A stretch of 64,000 nt of DNA from Thermohalobaculum sp039030915 (lineage in GTDB: Bacteria; Pseudomonadota; Alphaproteobacteria; Rhodobacterales; Rhodobacteraceae), in assembly GCA_039030915.1 (NCBI GenBank), contig JBCCDG010000002.1:1-64000 (forward strand), in the 5' to 3' direction. Below are positions 42,224 to 50,885 of this stretch, piece by piece. The position numbers and the translations under genes were made by a program. The notes under the pieces were generated by a model. The model saw nothing but the letters and a program-made list of their open reading frames with translations, was not told the origin of the DNA and searched no databases. Each line of letters opens with the position of its first letter. Position 1 is the first letter of the stretch.

Positions 42224-42344
42224 CCCGCTCCCGCACCGCCCGTCCGATCACAACCCCGTAAGCGGCGCGCGATCGGGGCCGGCATCGGCACAGGCCGGGC
42301 CGTCGGGGCAGGTGGGAGGGAAGCACGGAGCGGCATCGCGCGCC

Positions 42345-43193
42345 TCAGGCCGGGAACCAGTTGCGCGCCGGCAGGGTCTCGGTCATCGGCCCGGGCACTG
42401 TCATCCCCAGCCGGCCGACCACCTGAGCGTTCTGGATCTTGGCGGGCCGGTCATGCACGGGCAAAAGGAACGTGTAGTTGTTGAGCAGCTTCTTCACCGC
42501 CCCCTTCTCGCCCCGCTTGCTGCCGGCGTGGTTGCCGGTGACCTGCGGCTCCATCCAGTTGTTCACCCGGACATGGTTCACGATCTGGTCGTTGAAGTCG
42601 TAGATCACGTCCCCGCAGATGCAGGCGAGGCCCTCCGCCGTCTCGACCATCACGTTCATCGAGCCCTCGGTATGGGCTCCCGCCGGCTCGCACCATACGC
42701 CCGGGATGATCTCCTCGGCGCCCGTGATCTCGAGGTCCAGGAAACGCATCGCCTCCGGCTCGTAGATCCGCTCGACCAAGTGCAGAATGTCCGGCTTCGG
42801 ATATTGCGGGTACATGATCCCACTCACGCTGAACTCCATCTCGCGGCGATTGATCACCACCGTCGTGTTCATCGGGAACTTGTCGTCCTTGCCCGCATGG
42901 TCGATGTGTAGATGCGTGTGCAGGATGTAGCGGATATCGCCGAGCTTGAGCCCGTGCTTGGCAAGCTGGTTCTCGATCATGTTGTCGTGGAACTGGAGGC
43001 CCCGCATGCCGAGGCTCTCCATGATCGCATTGTCCCGGTAGCCGGTATCGACCAGCACCGGATAGGTCCCGCCGAGGATCAGGAACCCGTAGACCGGGAC
43101 GCGCCGCACCCGCCCGCATTCATGGCCGAGCACGAGAAAGCTCGTCTCCAGCTCGATGTCGCCATAGTCCAGAACGTGGATGGTGAGTGCCAT
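42345..43193 (-). CDS. Metallo-beta-lactamase-fold lactonase-like hydrolase
   Basis: A 282-residue enzyme related to N-acyl homoserine lactonases of the AiiA type. The metal motif HLHIDH (residues 94-99, within LHTHLHIDHAGKDDKF) is followed by GAHTEGSMNV (His) and CGDVIYDFND (Asp), so a two-metal centre is likely. The start MALTIHVLDYGDIELETSF at 43193 has GAGGGAGAG upstream. In this locus, surrounded by other lactone/amide hydrolases and a molybdenum hydroxylase, a catabolic lactone may be the substrate rather than a quorum signal; both are open. Confidence 0.82.
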   Translation of the reverse strand: MALTIHVLDYGDIELETSFLVLGHECGRVRRVPVYGFLILGGTYPVLVDTGYRDNAIMESLGMRGLQFHDNMIENQLAKHGLKLGDIRYILHTHLHIDHAGKDDKFPMNTTVVINRREMEFSVSGIMYPQYPKPDILHLVERIYEPEAMRFLDLEITGAEEIIPGVWCEPAGAHTEGSMNVMVETAEGLACICGDVIYDFNDQIVNHVRVNNWMEPQVTGNHAGSKRGEKGAVKKLLNNYTFLLPVHDRPAKIQNAQVVGRLGMTVPGPMTETLPARNWFPA

Positions 43194-43227
43194 TTTACTC
43201 TCCCTCGTAGGGGGCAGCGCCCCTTGG

Positions 43228-44103
43228 TCAGAGCCGGTAGACCCGGGTTGCGGTATCGGTGAAGACGACCTTCGATGCGCCCTTGGGCAGCGCCTCGGCC
43301 GCCTCGCGGAAGGCGGCGAGAAGATCGGCATAGGATGTCCAGATCTTCTCGATGGGGAAGTTCGAGCCGAAGAGACAGCGCTTGGCACCGAAGAGCTTGA
43401 CGGTCGCACCCACCATCTCGGCGATGAAGGCGCGGTCGTTGCGATGGATGAAGGTGCCGAAGCCTGAAAGCTTCGAGACGACGTTGGGACAGCCCGCCAG
43501 CCGCTTCATCCCCTCGGCCCATGCCGCGCGCCCGGTCTCGCTCTGGTCCTCCAGCATGCCCGCGTGCTGGAGCACGAAGGTCACGTCCCCGCAGGCCTCG
43601 GCCAAACGGGCGGCGCCCGCCATCTGCCCAGAAAAGACCTGTAGCTCGAAGACCCAGCCATAGTCGGCCAATCGCGTAACATTCTTCTGAAAGGCTGGGT
43701 CCTCGGCCAGGTCCGGCCGCTTGGCGAAGCGGTAGAGCGGGTTCTCGTGCCAGTGGAGCTGCTGGCGGATCCCTCGCATCAGCGGATACTTGGCGAGCCG
43801 GTCGAGCTGGGGCCGCACATCGCGCAAGGTGAAATCGGCATAGCCGACGATTCCGTGTGGCCAGCCATGCGCGTCCGCCACGCCCTGCACCCAGGCAACC
43901 TCGTCCTCGAACCAGTTGGGCGCCCAGTTGGCCTGCACGTAGACCGACTTCTCGATGCCGAGACCCGCGATATCCGCCAGGTACTCCTCGATGAGATAAT
44001 CGCGCTTGATCGCCGCATAGGGCCCGAAGATGCGCGGCTGCTCGGGGCCGAGCAGCCAGGGTAGGTCCTTCTGGCGCCAGATGTGGTGATGCGCGTCGAT
44101 CAT
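43228..44103 (-). CDS. Amidohydrolase family protein (Amidohydro_2, L-fuconolactonase/PDC hydrolase-like)
   Basis: A 291-residue TIM-barrel metal-independent or zinc-type hydrolase. It starts MIDAHHHIWRQKDLPWLLG (HxH metal motif) and contains GIRQQLHWHENP, FVLQHAGMLEDQ and the C-terminal CLFGSNFPIEKIW with the catalytic Asp position occupied by Asn (usually G-S-D-W/F-P). Family members open sugar lactones, pyrone lactones or related rings. It overlaps the VWA gene by four bases and lies 34 bases from the lactonase gene. Confidence 0.82.
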   Translation of the reverse strand: MIDAHHHIWRQKDLPWLLGPEQPRIFGPYAAIKRDYLIEEYLADIAGLGIEKSVYVQANWAPNWFEDEVAWVQGVADAHGWPHGIVGYADFTLRDVRPQLDRLAKYPLMRGIRQQLHWHENPLYRFAKRPDLAEDPAFQKNVTRLADYGWVFELQVFSGQMAGAARLAEACGDVTFVLQHAGMLEDQSETGRAAWAEGMKRLAGCPNVVSKLSGFGTFIHRNDRAFIAEMVGATVKLFGAKRCLFGSNFPIEKIWTSYADLLAAFREAAEALPKGASKVVFTDTATRVYRL

Positions 44104-45206
44104 GCCCGGCGCTCCAGCCGCAGCACGTGATCGACGATGGCGCCCGTGCCGCTCCCGTCGCCCAGGGCCGCGAGATCGCGGGTGAGCGCTGCGAGCCCTG
44201 CCGTCTCCGGCCGGTAGGCGGGGTCGGCCGCCAGCGGGCTCAGCCAGTCGAGCCGCCAGGCCATGCGGGAAAGCCGTCGCGTGGCCTCCACCATCGCCGT
44301 CGGGTCTCCGCGCTCGAGCCCGTCCGAAAGCACGATCACCAGCGCACCTCGCGCGAAGCCCGCGTAGCGGGGCACGGCGAGAAAGGTCTGGAGCGCTTCC
44401 CCGATGCGCGTACCTCCGTCGAAATCGGCGACCAGCCGACTGACGCGCGCCAGTGCACGCTCCCGGTCCGCGCCGCGCAGGTCGGCCGTGATCCGCGTCA
44501 GCCGCGTGCCGAGGGTGAAGACCTCCGCCAGGTCCGCGGCTCGCGCCAGCGTATGGGCAAAGGCCAGCCGCTCGTCGGTGCGCTCCTTCATCGAGCCCGA
44601 AATATCGATCAGCAGCACGACCCGCCGCTGCCGTGCCTTGCGCCTGCGGCGCAGGAGCCGGATCGCCTCTCCGTCCCGCCGCGCCGCCGCGCGGAGCGTT
44701 CGCCTGAAATCCAGCGCACCCTTCCGCGCCCGGCCGTAGCGATAGCTCCGCCGCCGCGGCAGCCGCGCAGGCGCGAGACGGGCGAACCGTGTCAGCGCCG
44801 CATCCTCCGCACTCTCGAGCCCCCGCGCCGTTAGCCGCTCCGCCGCTGTCGCCCGCGCACCCACCTCGCCGATGTCGTCGCCTTCCTCGGCCTCCGCGCT
44901 GCCGCCCTCGGGCTCATGTGCCTCGACCTCGTCGTCCTCATCGCCGAGGGCTGGCGCAGAGAGGGTCTGGCCGAGGAAGAAGGCGCGGAAAAGCGCGTCG
45001 AACTCTGGCTCTCGCTCCCTCGGGATCGCCATCATCGCGATCCCCGCCCGCCGGATGTCCGCCAGGCTGCGCGGGCCGAGTAGGCCGACCGCCTCCACGA
45101 ACCCGATGGTCTGATCAGGCGCGATGGCGAAGCCATGGGCGCGCAGCAGTGCCGGAAACTCGACGAGGGGTCGGACCGCGCGGGGCAGGGCGGAGGTGGC
45201 GGGCAT
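44100..45206 (-). CDS. VWA-domain protein, CoxE-like
   Basis: A 368-residue soluble protein with a C-terminal von Willebrand A domain holding the MIDAS motif DISGSM (about residue 197), and an acidic region (about 95-120, DEDDEVEAHEPEGG) in the middle. CoxE-type VWA proteins work with MoxR-type AAA ATPases to mature molybdenum-copper or other molybdenum hydroxylases. Start 45206 shares one base with the stop of the AAA ATPase (TGATG). The stop overlaps the amidohydrolase start. Confidence 0.85.
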   Translation of the reverse strand: MPATSALPRAVRPLVEFPALLRAHGFAIAPDQTIGFVEAVGLLGPRSLADIRRAGIAMMAIPREREPEFDALFRAFFLGQTLSAPALGDEDDEVEAHEPEGGSAEAEEGDDIGEVGARATAAERLTARGLESAEDAALTRFARLAPARLPRRRSYRYGRARKGALDFRRTLRAAARRDGEAIRLLRRRRKARQRRVVLLIDISGSMKERTDERLAFAHTLARAADLAEVFTLGTRLTRITADLRGADRERALARVSRLVADFDGGTRIGEALQTFLAVPRYAGFARGALVIVLSDGLERGDPTAMVEATRRLSRMAWRLDWLSPLAADPAYRPETAGLAALTRDLAALGDGSGTGAIVDHVLRLERRA

Positions 45207-46087
45207 CACGCGGCCTCCCCCGGGACGACCTGATCGAGCCTCTCTGCCATGAAGGCCAGATCGTCCTGGTCCTTGAGTACGACGCCGATTGCCCGGCGAA
45301 ACGCATCGGGCCAGCGCGCGCCCTGCGCGTTGAGGAGCGTCGCCGCCTCGGCCCACTCAACCGTTTCGGCCACGCCAGGTGGCTTGGCGAGCGGCTCGGT
45401 GCGCAGACGCCCGACGGCGGCCACGACCGCCTCGGCGGTAGCACGCGCGACGGCCGAGGCGCGGGCCATCACGATCTCCGCCTCCAGCGCCGGATCCGGA
45501 TAGTCGATCCAGTGATAGACGCAGCGCCGCCGCAGCGCCTCGTGCAGGTCCCGCGTCCGGTTGGATGTCAGCACCACCACGGGCGGCCGGGCTGCGCGAA
45601 CGGTCCCCGTCTCCGGTATCGAAATCGAGAAGTCCGACAGAAACTCGAGCAAGAACGCTTCGAATTCCTGGTCCGACCGGTCGATCTCGTCGATCAATAG
45701 CAGGCTGGAGCCCGCGTTGCGCAAGGCGGCGAGGAGCGGACGCTCCAGCAGGTACTCGTCCGCATAGAGGTTGACGGCCTCCTCGCCTGCCTGCCGGATC
45801 GCCAGCATCTGACGCGGGTAGTTCCACTCATAGAGCGCCGCCGCCGCGTCGATGCCCTCATAGCACTGAAGCCGGATGACCTGGCGCGCCAGCACCGCGC
45901 CGATGGCCTTTGCCGCCTCCGTCTTGCCGACGCCGGGCGCGCCTTCCAGCAGCAGCGGCTTGCCGAGCGCGAGCGCGAGATAGGCGGCGGTGGAAAGCCC
46001 GTCATCTGCAAGATATTGCGCGCCGACGAGGGCATCGCGCAGCATCTCGGGCGAGGCGATCCCGGCGATCTCGGCCCGCACCGCCAT
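45206..46087 (-). CDS. MoxR/CoxD-type AAA ATPase
   Basis: A 293-residue AAA+ ATPase with Walker A GAPGVGKTE (about 46-54), Walker B LLLIDEID (about 118-125) and sensor region VVVLTSNRTRDL. It matches CoxD/MoxR proteins, which insert or mature the active site of molybdenum hydroxylases with a VWA partner. The ATG at 46087 abuts the stop of the molybdenum-subunit gene, and the ATPase is followed by the VWA gene, the standard coxD-coxE order. Confidence 0.88.
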   Translation of the reverse strand: MAVRAEIAGIASPEMLRDALVGAQYLADDGLSTAAYLALALGKPLLLEGAPGVGKTEAAKAIGAVLARQVIRLQCYEGIDAAAALYEWNYPRQMLAIRQAGEEAVNLYADEYLLERPLLAALRNAGSSLLLIDEIDRSDQEFEAFLLEFLSDFSISIPETGTVRAARPPVVVLTSNRTRDLHEALRRRCVYHWIDYPDPALEAEIVMARASAVARATAEAVVAAVGRLRTEPLAKPPGVAETVEWAEAATLLNAQGARWPDAFRRAIGVVLKDQDDLAFMAERLDQVVPGEAA

Positions 46088-47109
46088 CACCAGCGCCCCT
46101 GCGGCCGCGCGCCGCCCTGCTCTCGGACGCTGCGCAGGATCTTCTCGGGCGTGATCGGCAGCGTATCGCAACGGATACCGACGGCATTGTAGACCGCATT
46201 GGCGATGGCCGGCAGCACCGGGTTGGCGCACATCTCGCCCGGGCCCTTGCCGCCATAGGGCGCGTCCTCAGCCGGCCGCTCCAGCACCGCGATATGGTGC
46301 GGCACGATCTCCCCGGGCCCCGGCATCAGATAGGTGTTGAAGTCCTCGGGACCGTGGTCGCGCGCCGGATAATAGGGCTCCGTCGTCTCGTAGAGCGCGT
46401 GGGAGACGCCCATCCACGCGCCTCCGATCAGCTGCTGTTCCACGAGCTTGGGGTTGAGCGCGCGGCCGACCTCATAGGCCGAGTTAATCTCCGTGACCGT
46501 CACTTCGCCCGTCTCGTCATCCACCTCGAGATCCACGACAAGCGCGGCATGGGCATAGCAGGAGACGGGTGTCATCTCTCCCGTCTCGGGGTCCGCCTGG
46601 CCCGGCGGAATGAGAAAGATGCCTCGTCCCGACAGGGTTCGCCCCTGGCGGAATTGTGCGGCGATGGCCGTCTCGGCCACGGTGATCGAGCGGCCGGGCG
46701 CGCCGCGCACATGGATGTTGCCCTTGCCGTCGGTGTCGAGGTCGTGCGGATCGACCTCCAGCTCTTCCGCGGCCGCCTCCAGAAGCTGCGCCCGCGCTTC
46801 CGTCGCCGCCCGGATCACCGCGTTGCCCACACGATGGGTGCCGCGCGAAGCGAAGGAGCCCATGTCGTGCGGGCCGGTATCGCTGTCGGCGGTATCCACA
46901 TAGACATCGGCGATGGGTACGCCGATGGCCTCCGCCGCGATCTGGCGCGTGACGGACTTCATGCCCTGCCCGAGATCGATGGCCGAGAGCGTGACCATGA
47001 ACTTGCCGTCTGGCGTCGCATGCACCAAGGCCTGGGAGGGGTCGCCCCCGAGGTTCATGCCGATGGGATAGTTGATGCAGGCGAAGCCTCGCCCCTTGTG
47101 GACCGCCAT
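46087..47109 (-). CDS. Molybdenum hydroxylase large subunit, C-terminal half as a separate gene
   Basis: A 340-residue protein equal to the second molybdenum-cofactor domain of xanthine dehydrogenase-family large subunits. It contains FMVTLSAIDLGQGMKSVTRQ, GGAWMGVSHALYE and APYGGKGPGEMCANPVLPAI, with the catalytic glutamate of the GxGE motif. A good ribosome site (GAGGAGG) stands before ATG 47109, 2 bases beyond the stop of the N-terminal half, in another frame. In most relatives both halves are one polypeptide of 750-950 residues. A natural split with reassembly is more likely than a sequencing error, given the start signals. Confidence 0.85.
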   Translation of the reverse strand: MAVHKGRGFACINYPIGMNLGGDPSQALVHATPDGKFMVTLSAIDLGQGMKSVTRQIAAEAIGVPIADVYVDTADSDTGPHDMGSFASRGTHRVGNAVIRAATEARAQLLEAAAEELEVDPHDLDTDGKGNIHVRGAPGRSITVAETAIAAQFRQGRTLSGRGIFLIPPGQADPETGEMTPVSCYAHAALVVDLEVDDETGEVTVTEINSAYEVGRALNPKLVEQQLIGGAWMGVSHALYETTEPYYPARDHGPEDFNTYLMPGPGEIVPHHIAVLERPAEDAPYGGKGPGEMCANPVLPAIANAVYNAVGIRCDTLPITPEKILRSVREQGGARPQGRW

Positions 47110-47111
47110 GG

Positions 47112-49070
47112 TCAGCGCCTCCTCGTGCCGGAGATGAAGCGCGAGACGCCGGGCCGTCTGACGCCCTGCTGAAAGGGCTTTTCGGGCGCGAAGGGCTTCG
47201 GCTCCGGCGCTCGGGTGCCAGAAGCGGGCGTTGCCGGGGCTGGGCCGGGCGAAGGCGAAGGCTTCTGCGCTGGCTCGACGCTCCCACGAGGCTCCGGGTC
47301 AGGCCCGGGGCGCGCGGCGGCGGGCGCAGCCTTCGTGCCTTGCGTTGCGGAGGCGGGCGCCGTGCTGGGCAGCATATCCGGCCGCGCGTTGTCTGGGGCG
47401 ACGGATCGGCCGCCGTGTGCGGCTGCGGGGCGCGATGCGTTCCAGGCCGGACCCGGGACTTCCTGCACGGTGCCGGCCCCGCCGCTCATCCGGTGGCCGA
47501 TGCGGCGGGCATCCATCTCCATATCGGCGTTCTGCGGCGGCGCGGCCCCGATGCTGGCGCCATGGGTGCCGGCTGGCACGCGGCCCCTCGCGGTGGCGCC
47601 GGCGAAGGGATCGGTCGGCATCTCCCGCTGGCGCCGCTCGCCGATCCGTCCCACCTCGTCCGTCGCCGTCTCCGGGATCTCGGCGCGTGCGCCGCCCCCG
47701 CCCGCCAGGCTCGAGGCGCTGAGTGCACCGGGCGAGAGCCGCACCCCGGCCTTCGCTGCCGCCACCTGGCAGCATTCGATCAGCGCGCAGTTCTTGGCGG
47801 CGCGCCGGTGCGCCTTCATGTCTCCGTCGCGATAGGCGTTGAGGATGCGGAGCTCGACGGGGTTCATCCCCACCGCTTCGGCCACCTTGTCCATATGGCA
47901 TTCGATGGCGAAATCGACGCCCGTGATGCCGAAGCCGCGCATGGCCGTCGCCGGCGTGCGGTTGGTGAAGACGCAGAAGACGTTCGAGGCGACGTTTGGG
48001 ATCGTGTAGGGCCCCGGCAGGTGGCCTGTGCCCTTCTGCACGGCATAGGAGGAGAGGCGGGTATAGGCGCCCGCGTCGAAGAAGCCGGTGAGGCTGCGGG
48101 CCAGGATCCGGCCGTCCGCCATGACCCCGTCCTTGATGCGCCAGCGTTCCGCGCCGCGCGGCGCGCCCACCTGCATCTCCTCGGGCCGGTCCCACTGGAA
48201 CTTCACCGGGCGCCCCGTCAGCACCGCGCCGAGCACCGCCATGGGCTCGGTGATGCTATCGACCTTGCCGCCGAAGCCGCCGCCGACAGTGCCGCCGATG
48301 AAATGGAGGCGCGAGGACGGCAGGTTCAGTAGCTTCGCCGTGGTGCCGAGCGAGAAAAAGAGCGCCTGCGTGCCCGTGTGGCAGACGAAGCGGTCGTTGG
48401 TCTCCGGTGCCGCGATCGCGCCGCAGGTCTCGATCGGCGCCTGCTCGATGGGCGACATCTGGTATTCGGCCTCGACCACATGATCCGCCGCCGCGAAGCC
48501 CTTTTCGACATCGCCGAAGCGCAGCTTCTGATGGTCGTAGCGGTCGTGATAGTCGAAGCTGTTGTTCGGGTACTCTTCGTTCACGACCGGCGCGCCCGGG
48601 CGCAGCGCCTCCTCTACATCGAGCACATGGGGCAGCACTTCCCATTCCACCCGCACGGCTGCCACCGCATCGCGTGCCGCCCGCTCGGAGGTGGCGATGA
48701 TGGCCAGCACCGGCTCGCCGGCATAGGCGACCTTCGCCGCCGAGAGCAGCTGTTCGTCGTCGCGGCCGAAGCCGATGAGGCTCAGCAACGTGTTGAGGTT
48801 GTTCGGCACATCGCGCGGCCAGACCACGCGCACTACCCCCGCCATCCGCTCCGCCGTCGCCGCGTCGATGCTGCGGATGCGCGCGTGGTGATGCGGCGAG
48901 CGCACGCAGCGCATATGCAGCAGCCCGTCGAAGAGGTGGTCGTCGTAGTACTTCGTGCGTCCGGTCACATGGCCGAGGATGTCCTGGCGCAGGCGCGGAT
49001 GGCCGATCTCGGAGAGATTATCGTCCCGCTCATCGGCGAAGAGGTCCTTGCGAAATTCGACGGAGGACAT
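47112..49070 (-). CDS. Molybdenum hydroxylase large subunit, N-terminal half with Pro/Ala-rich tail
   Basis: A 652-residue protein. Residues about 20-130 form the alpha/beta hammerhead domain and 150-450 the first molybdenum-cofactor domain (GGTVGGGFGGKVDSITEPMA, ATAMRGFGITGVDFAIECHM). The loop AMRGFG resembles xanthine dehydrogenase-type enzymes rather than CO dehydrogenase (AYRCSFR or AYRGAGR). After residue 454 comes a 198-residue low-complexity Pro/Ala/Gly-rich tail ending FISGTRRR. It pairs with the separate C-terminal half, the FeS and FAD subunits. Expected reaction: hydroxylation of an unknown, possibly heteroaromatic or aldehyde, substrate. Confidence 0.85.
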   Translation of the reverse strand: MSSVEFRKDLFADERDDNLSEIGHPRLRQDILGHVTGRTKYYDDHLFDGLLHMRCVRSPHHHARIRSIDAATAERMAGVVRVVWPRDVPNNLNTLLSLIGFGRDDEQLLSAAKVAYAGEPVLAIIATSERAARDAVAAVRVEWEVLPHVLDVEEALRPGAPVVNEEYPNNSFDYHDRYDHQKLRFGDVEKGFAAADHVVEAEYQMSPIEQAPIETCGAIAAPETNDRFVCHTGTQALFFSLGTTAKLLNLPSSRLHFIGGTVGGGFGGKVDSITEPMAVLGAVLTGRPVKFQWDRPEEMQVGAPRGAERWRIKDGVMADGRILARSLTGFFDAGAYTRLSSYAVQKGTGHLPGPYTIPNVASNVFCVFTNRTPATAMRGFGITGVDFAIECHMDKVAEAVGMNPVELRILNAYRDGDMKAHRRAAKNCALIECCQVAAAKAGVRLSPGALSASSLAGGGGARAEIPETATDEVGRIGERRQREMPTDPFAGATARGRVPAGTHGASIGAAPPQNADMEMDARRIGHRMSGGAGTVQEVPGPAWNASRPAAAHGGRSVAPDNARPDMLPSTAPASATQGTKAAPAAARPGPDPEPRGSVEPAQKPSPSPGPAPATPASGTRAPEPKPFAPEKPFQQGVRRPGVSRFISGTRRR

Positions 49071-49552
49071 CAGGCGACCCTCCCGCGCATCTCGCCGGCG
49101 GCTGTGAGGATCGCATCGACGATGGGCTCATAGCCGGTACAGCGGCAGAGATTGACGCTGATCGCCCCGATCACTTCTTCGCGGGAGGGGCGGGGGTTGG
49201 CATCGAGCAGCGCCTTGGCGGCCATCAGCATGCCGGGCGTGCAGAAGCCGCACTGCGCCGCGAACCCCTCCACGAAGGCGCGCTGCAACGGATGAAGGTC
49301 CGGCCCTGTCTGAAGGCCCCCAGTGGTCTCGATCCGCCTGCCCTCTGCCGCTTCGGCAAGCATCAGGCAGGAGAGATGCGGCCGCCCGTCGATCAGCACC
49401 GTGCAGGCGCCACAGGTGCCCTGGCCGCAGCCCCATTTGGGGGACAGGTCGCCCACGCCGCGCCGGAGCGTGTCGAGAAGGTTCGCGCCCGCATCGGCGA
49501 AGACGGCCGTCTCGGCGCCGTTGAGCGTGAAGGTGACGGGGGTCTTGGTCAC
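49070..49552 (-). CDS. Molybdenum hydroxylase small [2Fe-2S] subunit (CoxS-like)
   Basis: A 160-residue ferredoxin-type subunit. It has the plant-type cluster motif WGCGQGTCGACTVLIDGRPH with a distal Cys (HLSC), and the second cluster AQCGFCTPGM ... SVNLCRCTGYEP. It passes electrons from the molybdenum centre to the FAD subunit. It shares one base with the next gene's start (TGATG) and overlaps the FAD-subunit stop by four bases. Confidence 0.94.
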   Translation of the reverse strand: MTKTPVTFTLNGAETAVFADAGANLLDTLRRGVGDLSPKWGCGQGTCGACTVLIDGRPHLSCLMLAEAAEGRRIETTGGLQTGPDLHPLQRAFVEGFAAQCGFCTPGMLMAAKALLDANPRPSREEVIGAISVNLCRCTGYEPIVDAILTAAGEMRGRVA

Positions 49553-50355
49553 GAGCGCGGCCCTCCTTCGAGGAGCAGGCGGGAGAGATGCACCGGCGCC
49601 ACCTCCCTGCGGTACCAGGCGGATGCGATGGCGTCGTCCACGGGCGCGAGGCCCTCGGTGCAGGCGGCGAGGGCAGGGGCGATACCCGCGGCGTCGAGCG
49701 TCGCGCCCTCCAACGCCCGCTCCGCTGCCTTTGCACGAAGCGGGGTCGGCCCCATGGCGCCGAAGGCGAGGCGCGCATTTGCGAGCCGCCCCATGGGCCG
49801 CGGAAGATGTGCCGCGATGGACAGGACGGAGACGCCCTTCGGCTTCACCCGGCTCACCTTCAGGAACCGGAAGTCGCCGCGTCCCGGTGGCCGGAGGCTG
49901 ACCGCGGCGACGAGGCCCGGCGCCCGCTCGCGCCCGGCGAGGAACGCTTCCATCGGCTGCTCGCCCCCTTCCGCCATCCGCACCGTCGCGTCGAGCGCGA
50001 GAAGGGCGGCGGCAAGATCGCCATAGGGCGCGGGCGCGAAGAGGTTGCCGCCGACGGTGCCCATATTACGGATCGCAGGTCCGCCGACGGCCTGGGCGGC
50101 CGGGGCGAGAAAGTCGAGATCGGGCGAGTTCATGATCGCGGCCATCGTGACGCCGGCACCGATCACTAGCCGGTCGCCCTCGCGGTGGATCTCGGCCAGC
50201 GACGGATCGGTCGTGCGCAAGATCCGCTCGAAGCTCTGGTCGCCGTAGTTCGCCGCCCGCATCACCAGCGTGCCGCCGCCGAGATAGCGGGATCGCGCGC
50301 GCAGCGCGCGCGCCGTCTCGGCAAGGGTCGGAAAGGTCTCGACGATAAGGGTCAT
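49549..50355 (-). CDS. Molybdenum hydroxylase FAD-binding medium subunit (CoxM-like)
   Basis: A 268-residue subunit with YLGGGTLVMRAANYG and the FAD motif AIRNMGTVGGNLFAPAPYGD (residues 95-114). The first glycine motif, GGGTLV, resembles the usual AGGTDL but with a changed position. It transfers electrons to the terminal acceptor. Overlaps by four bases with both the SRPBCC gene and the FeS-subunit gene. Confidence 0.9.
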   Translation of the reverse strand: MTLIVETFPTLAETARALRARSRYLGGGTLVMRAANYGDQSFERILRTTDPSLAEIHREGDRLVIGAGVTMAAIMNSPDLDFLAPAAQAVGGPAIRNMGTVGGNLFAPAPYGDLAAALLALDATVRMAEGGEQPMEAFLAGRERAPGLVAAVSLRPPGRGDFRFLKVSRVKPKGVSVLSIAAHLPRPMGRLANARLAFGAMGPTPLRAKAAERALEGATLDAAGIAPALAACTEGLAPVDDAIASAWYRREVAPVHLSRLLLEGGPRS

Positions 50356-50795
50356 GCCACCAGCCCCAGCTCTCCGCGGATCGCCTCAAAGCCCGCGGCG
50401 TAGATGCCCGTGCCGACGAGATCGGCGAGCTCGGCCTCGCGCCCTTTCGGCGTGTCGAACCGGCTCTCCCATTCCCAGAACGTCCGGTCCCGGTCCGTGA
50501 TCGGGAAGAGACGGACATGCGAGACGTAGTTGAAGAGCGGGACGGGCGTGTCGAGGAGGCAGTAGGAATAGGCCTGCTCGAGGTCCGAGAGCGTCAGGAG
50601 CTGCTCGCGCAGCTCCGAGCCGTCGGCCAGCCGGAAGCGGCGCACGCAGCCGACCTCATCGGACGCGCGGCCGCGCTCGATCACGCTGGTGCTGACGGCC
50701 GGATGCCAGCGATCGTGCCCGTTGAAGTCGCGAAGGACCTCCCACACCGCGTCCACCGGCGCATCCATGACGGTGCTTCTGATCACCCGCGGCAT
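50352..50795 (-). CDS. SRPBCC family protein, CoxG-like (copy 1)
   Basis: A 147-residue START-like (SRPBCC) protein with PVDAVWEVLRDFNGHDRWHP and ADGSELREQLLTLSDLEQAY. Such proteins bind hydrophobic ligands; CoxG-like members accompany molybdenum hydroxylases. It overlaps the FAD-subunit start by four bases and is a paralogue of the next protein upstream, with the same WHP, VGC and REQLL landmarks. Confidence 0.82.
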   Translation of the reverse strand: MPRVIRSTVMDAPVDAVWEVLRDFNGHDRWHPAVSTSVIERGRASDEVGCVRRFRLADGSELREQLLTLSDLEQAYSYCLLDTPVPLFNYVSHVRLFPITDRDRTFWEWESRFDTPKGREAELADLVGTGIYAAGFEAIRGELGLVA

Positions 50796-50885
50796 GCCAG
50801 CCCTCCCGCACGGCGCGGCGATGCGATGCCGCGTCCCGGGCCCGACCCGCGGGCGTCACCCCATGCGCATGACCCCGGCATCGCG

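Noticed and set aside
46087..50355. Carbon monoxide dehydrogenase (CoxMSL) assignment
   Set aside because: The active-site loop reads AMRGFG, not AYRCSFR or AYRGAGR, and the large subunit is split; a general molybdenum hydroxylase label is safer.
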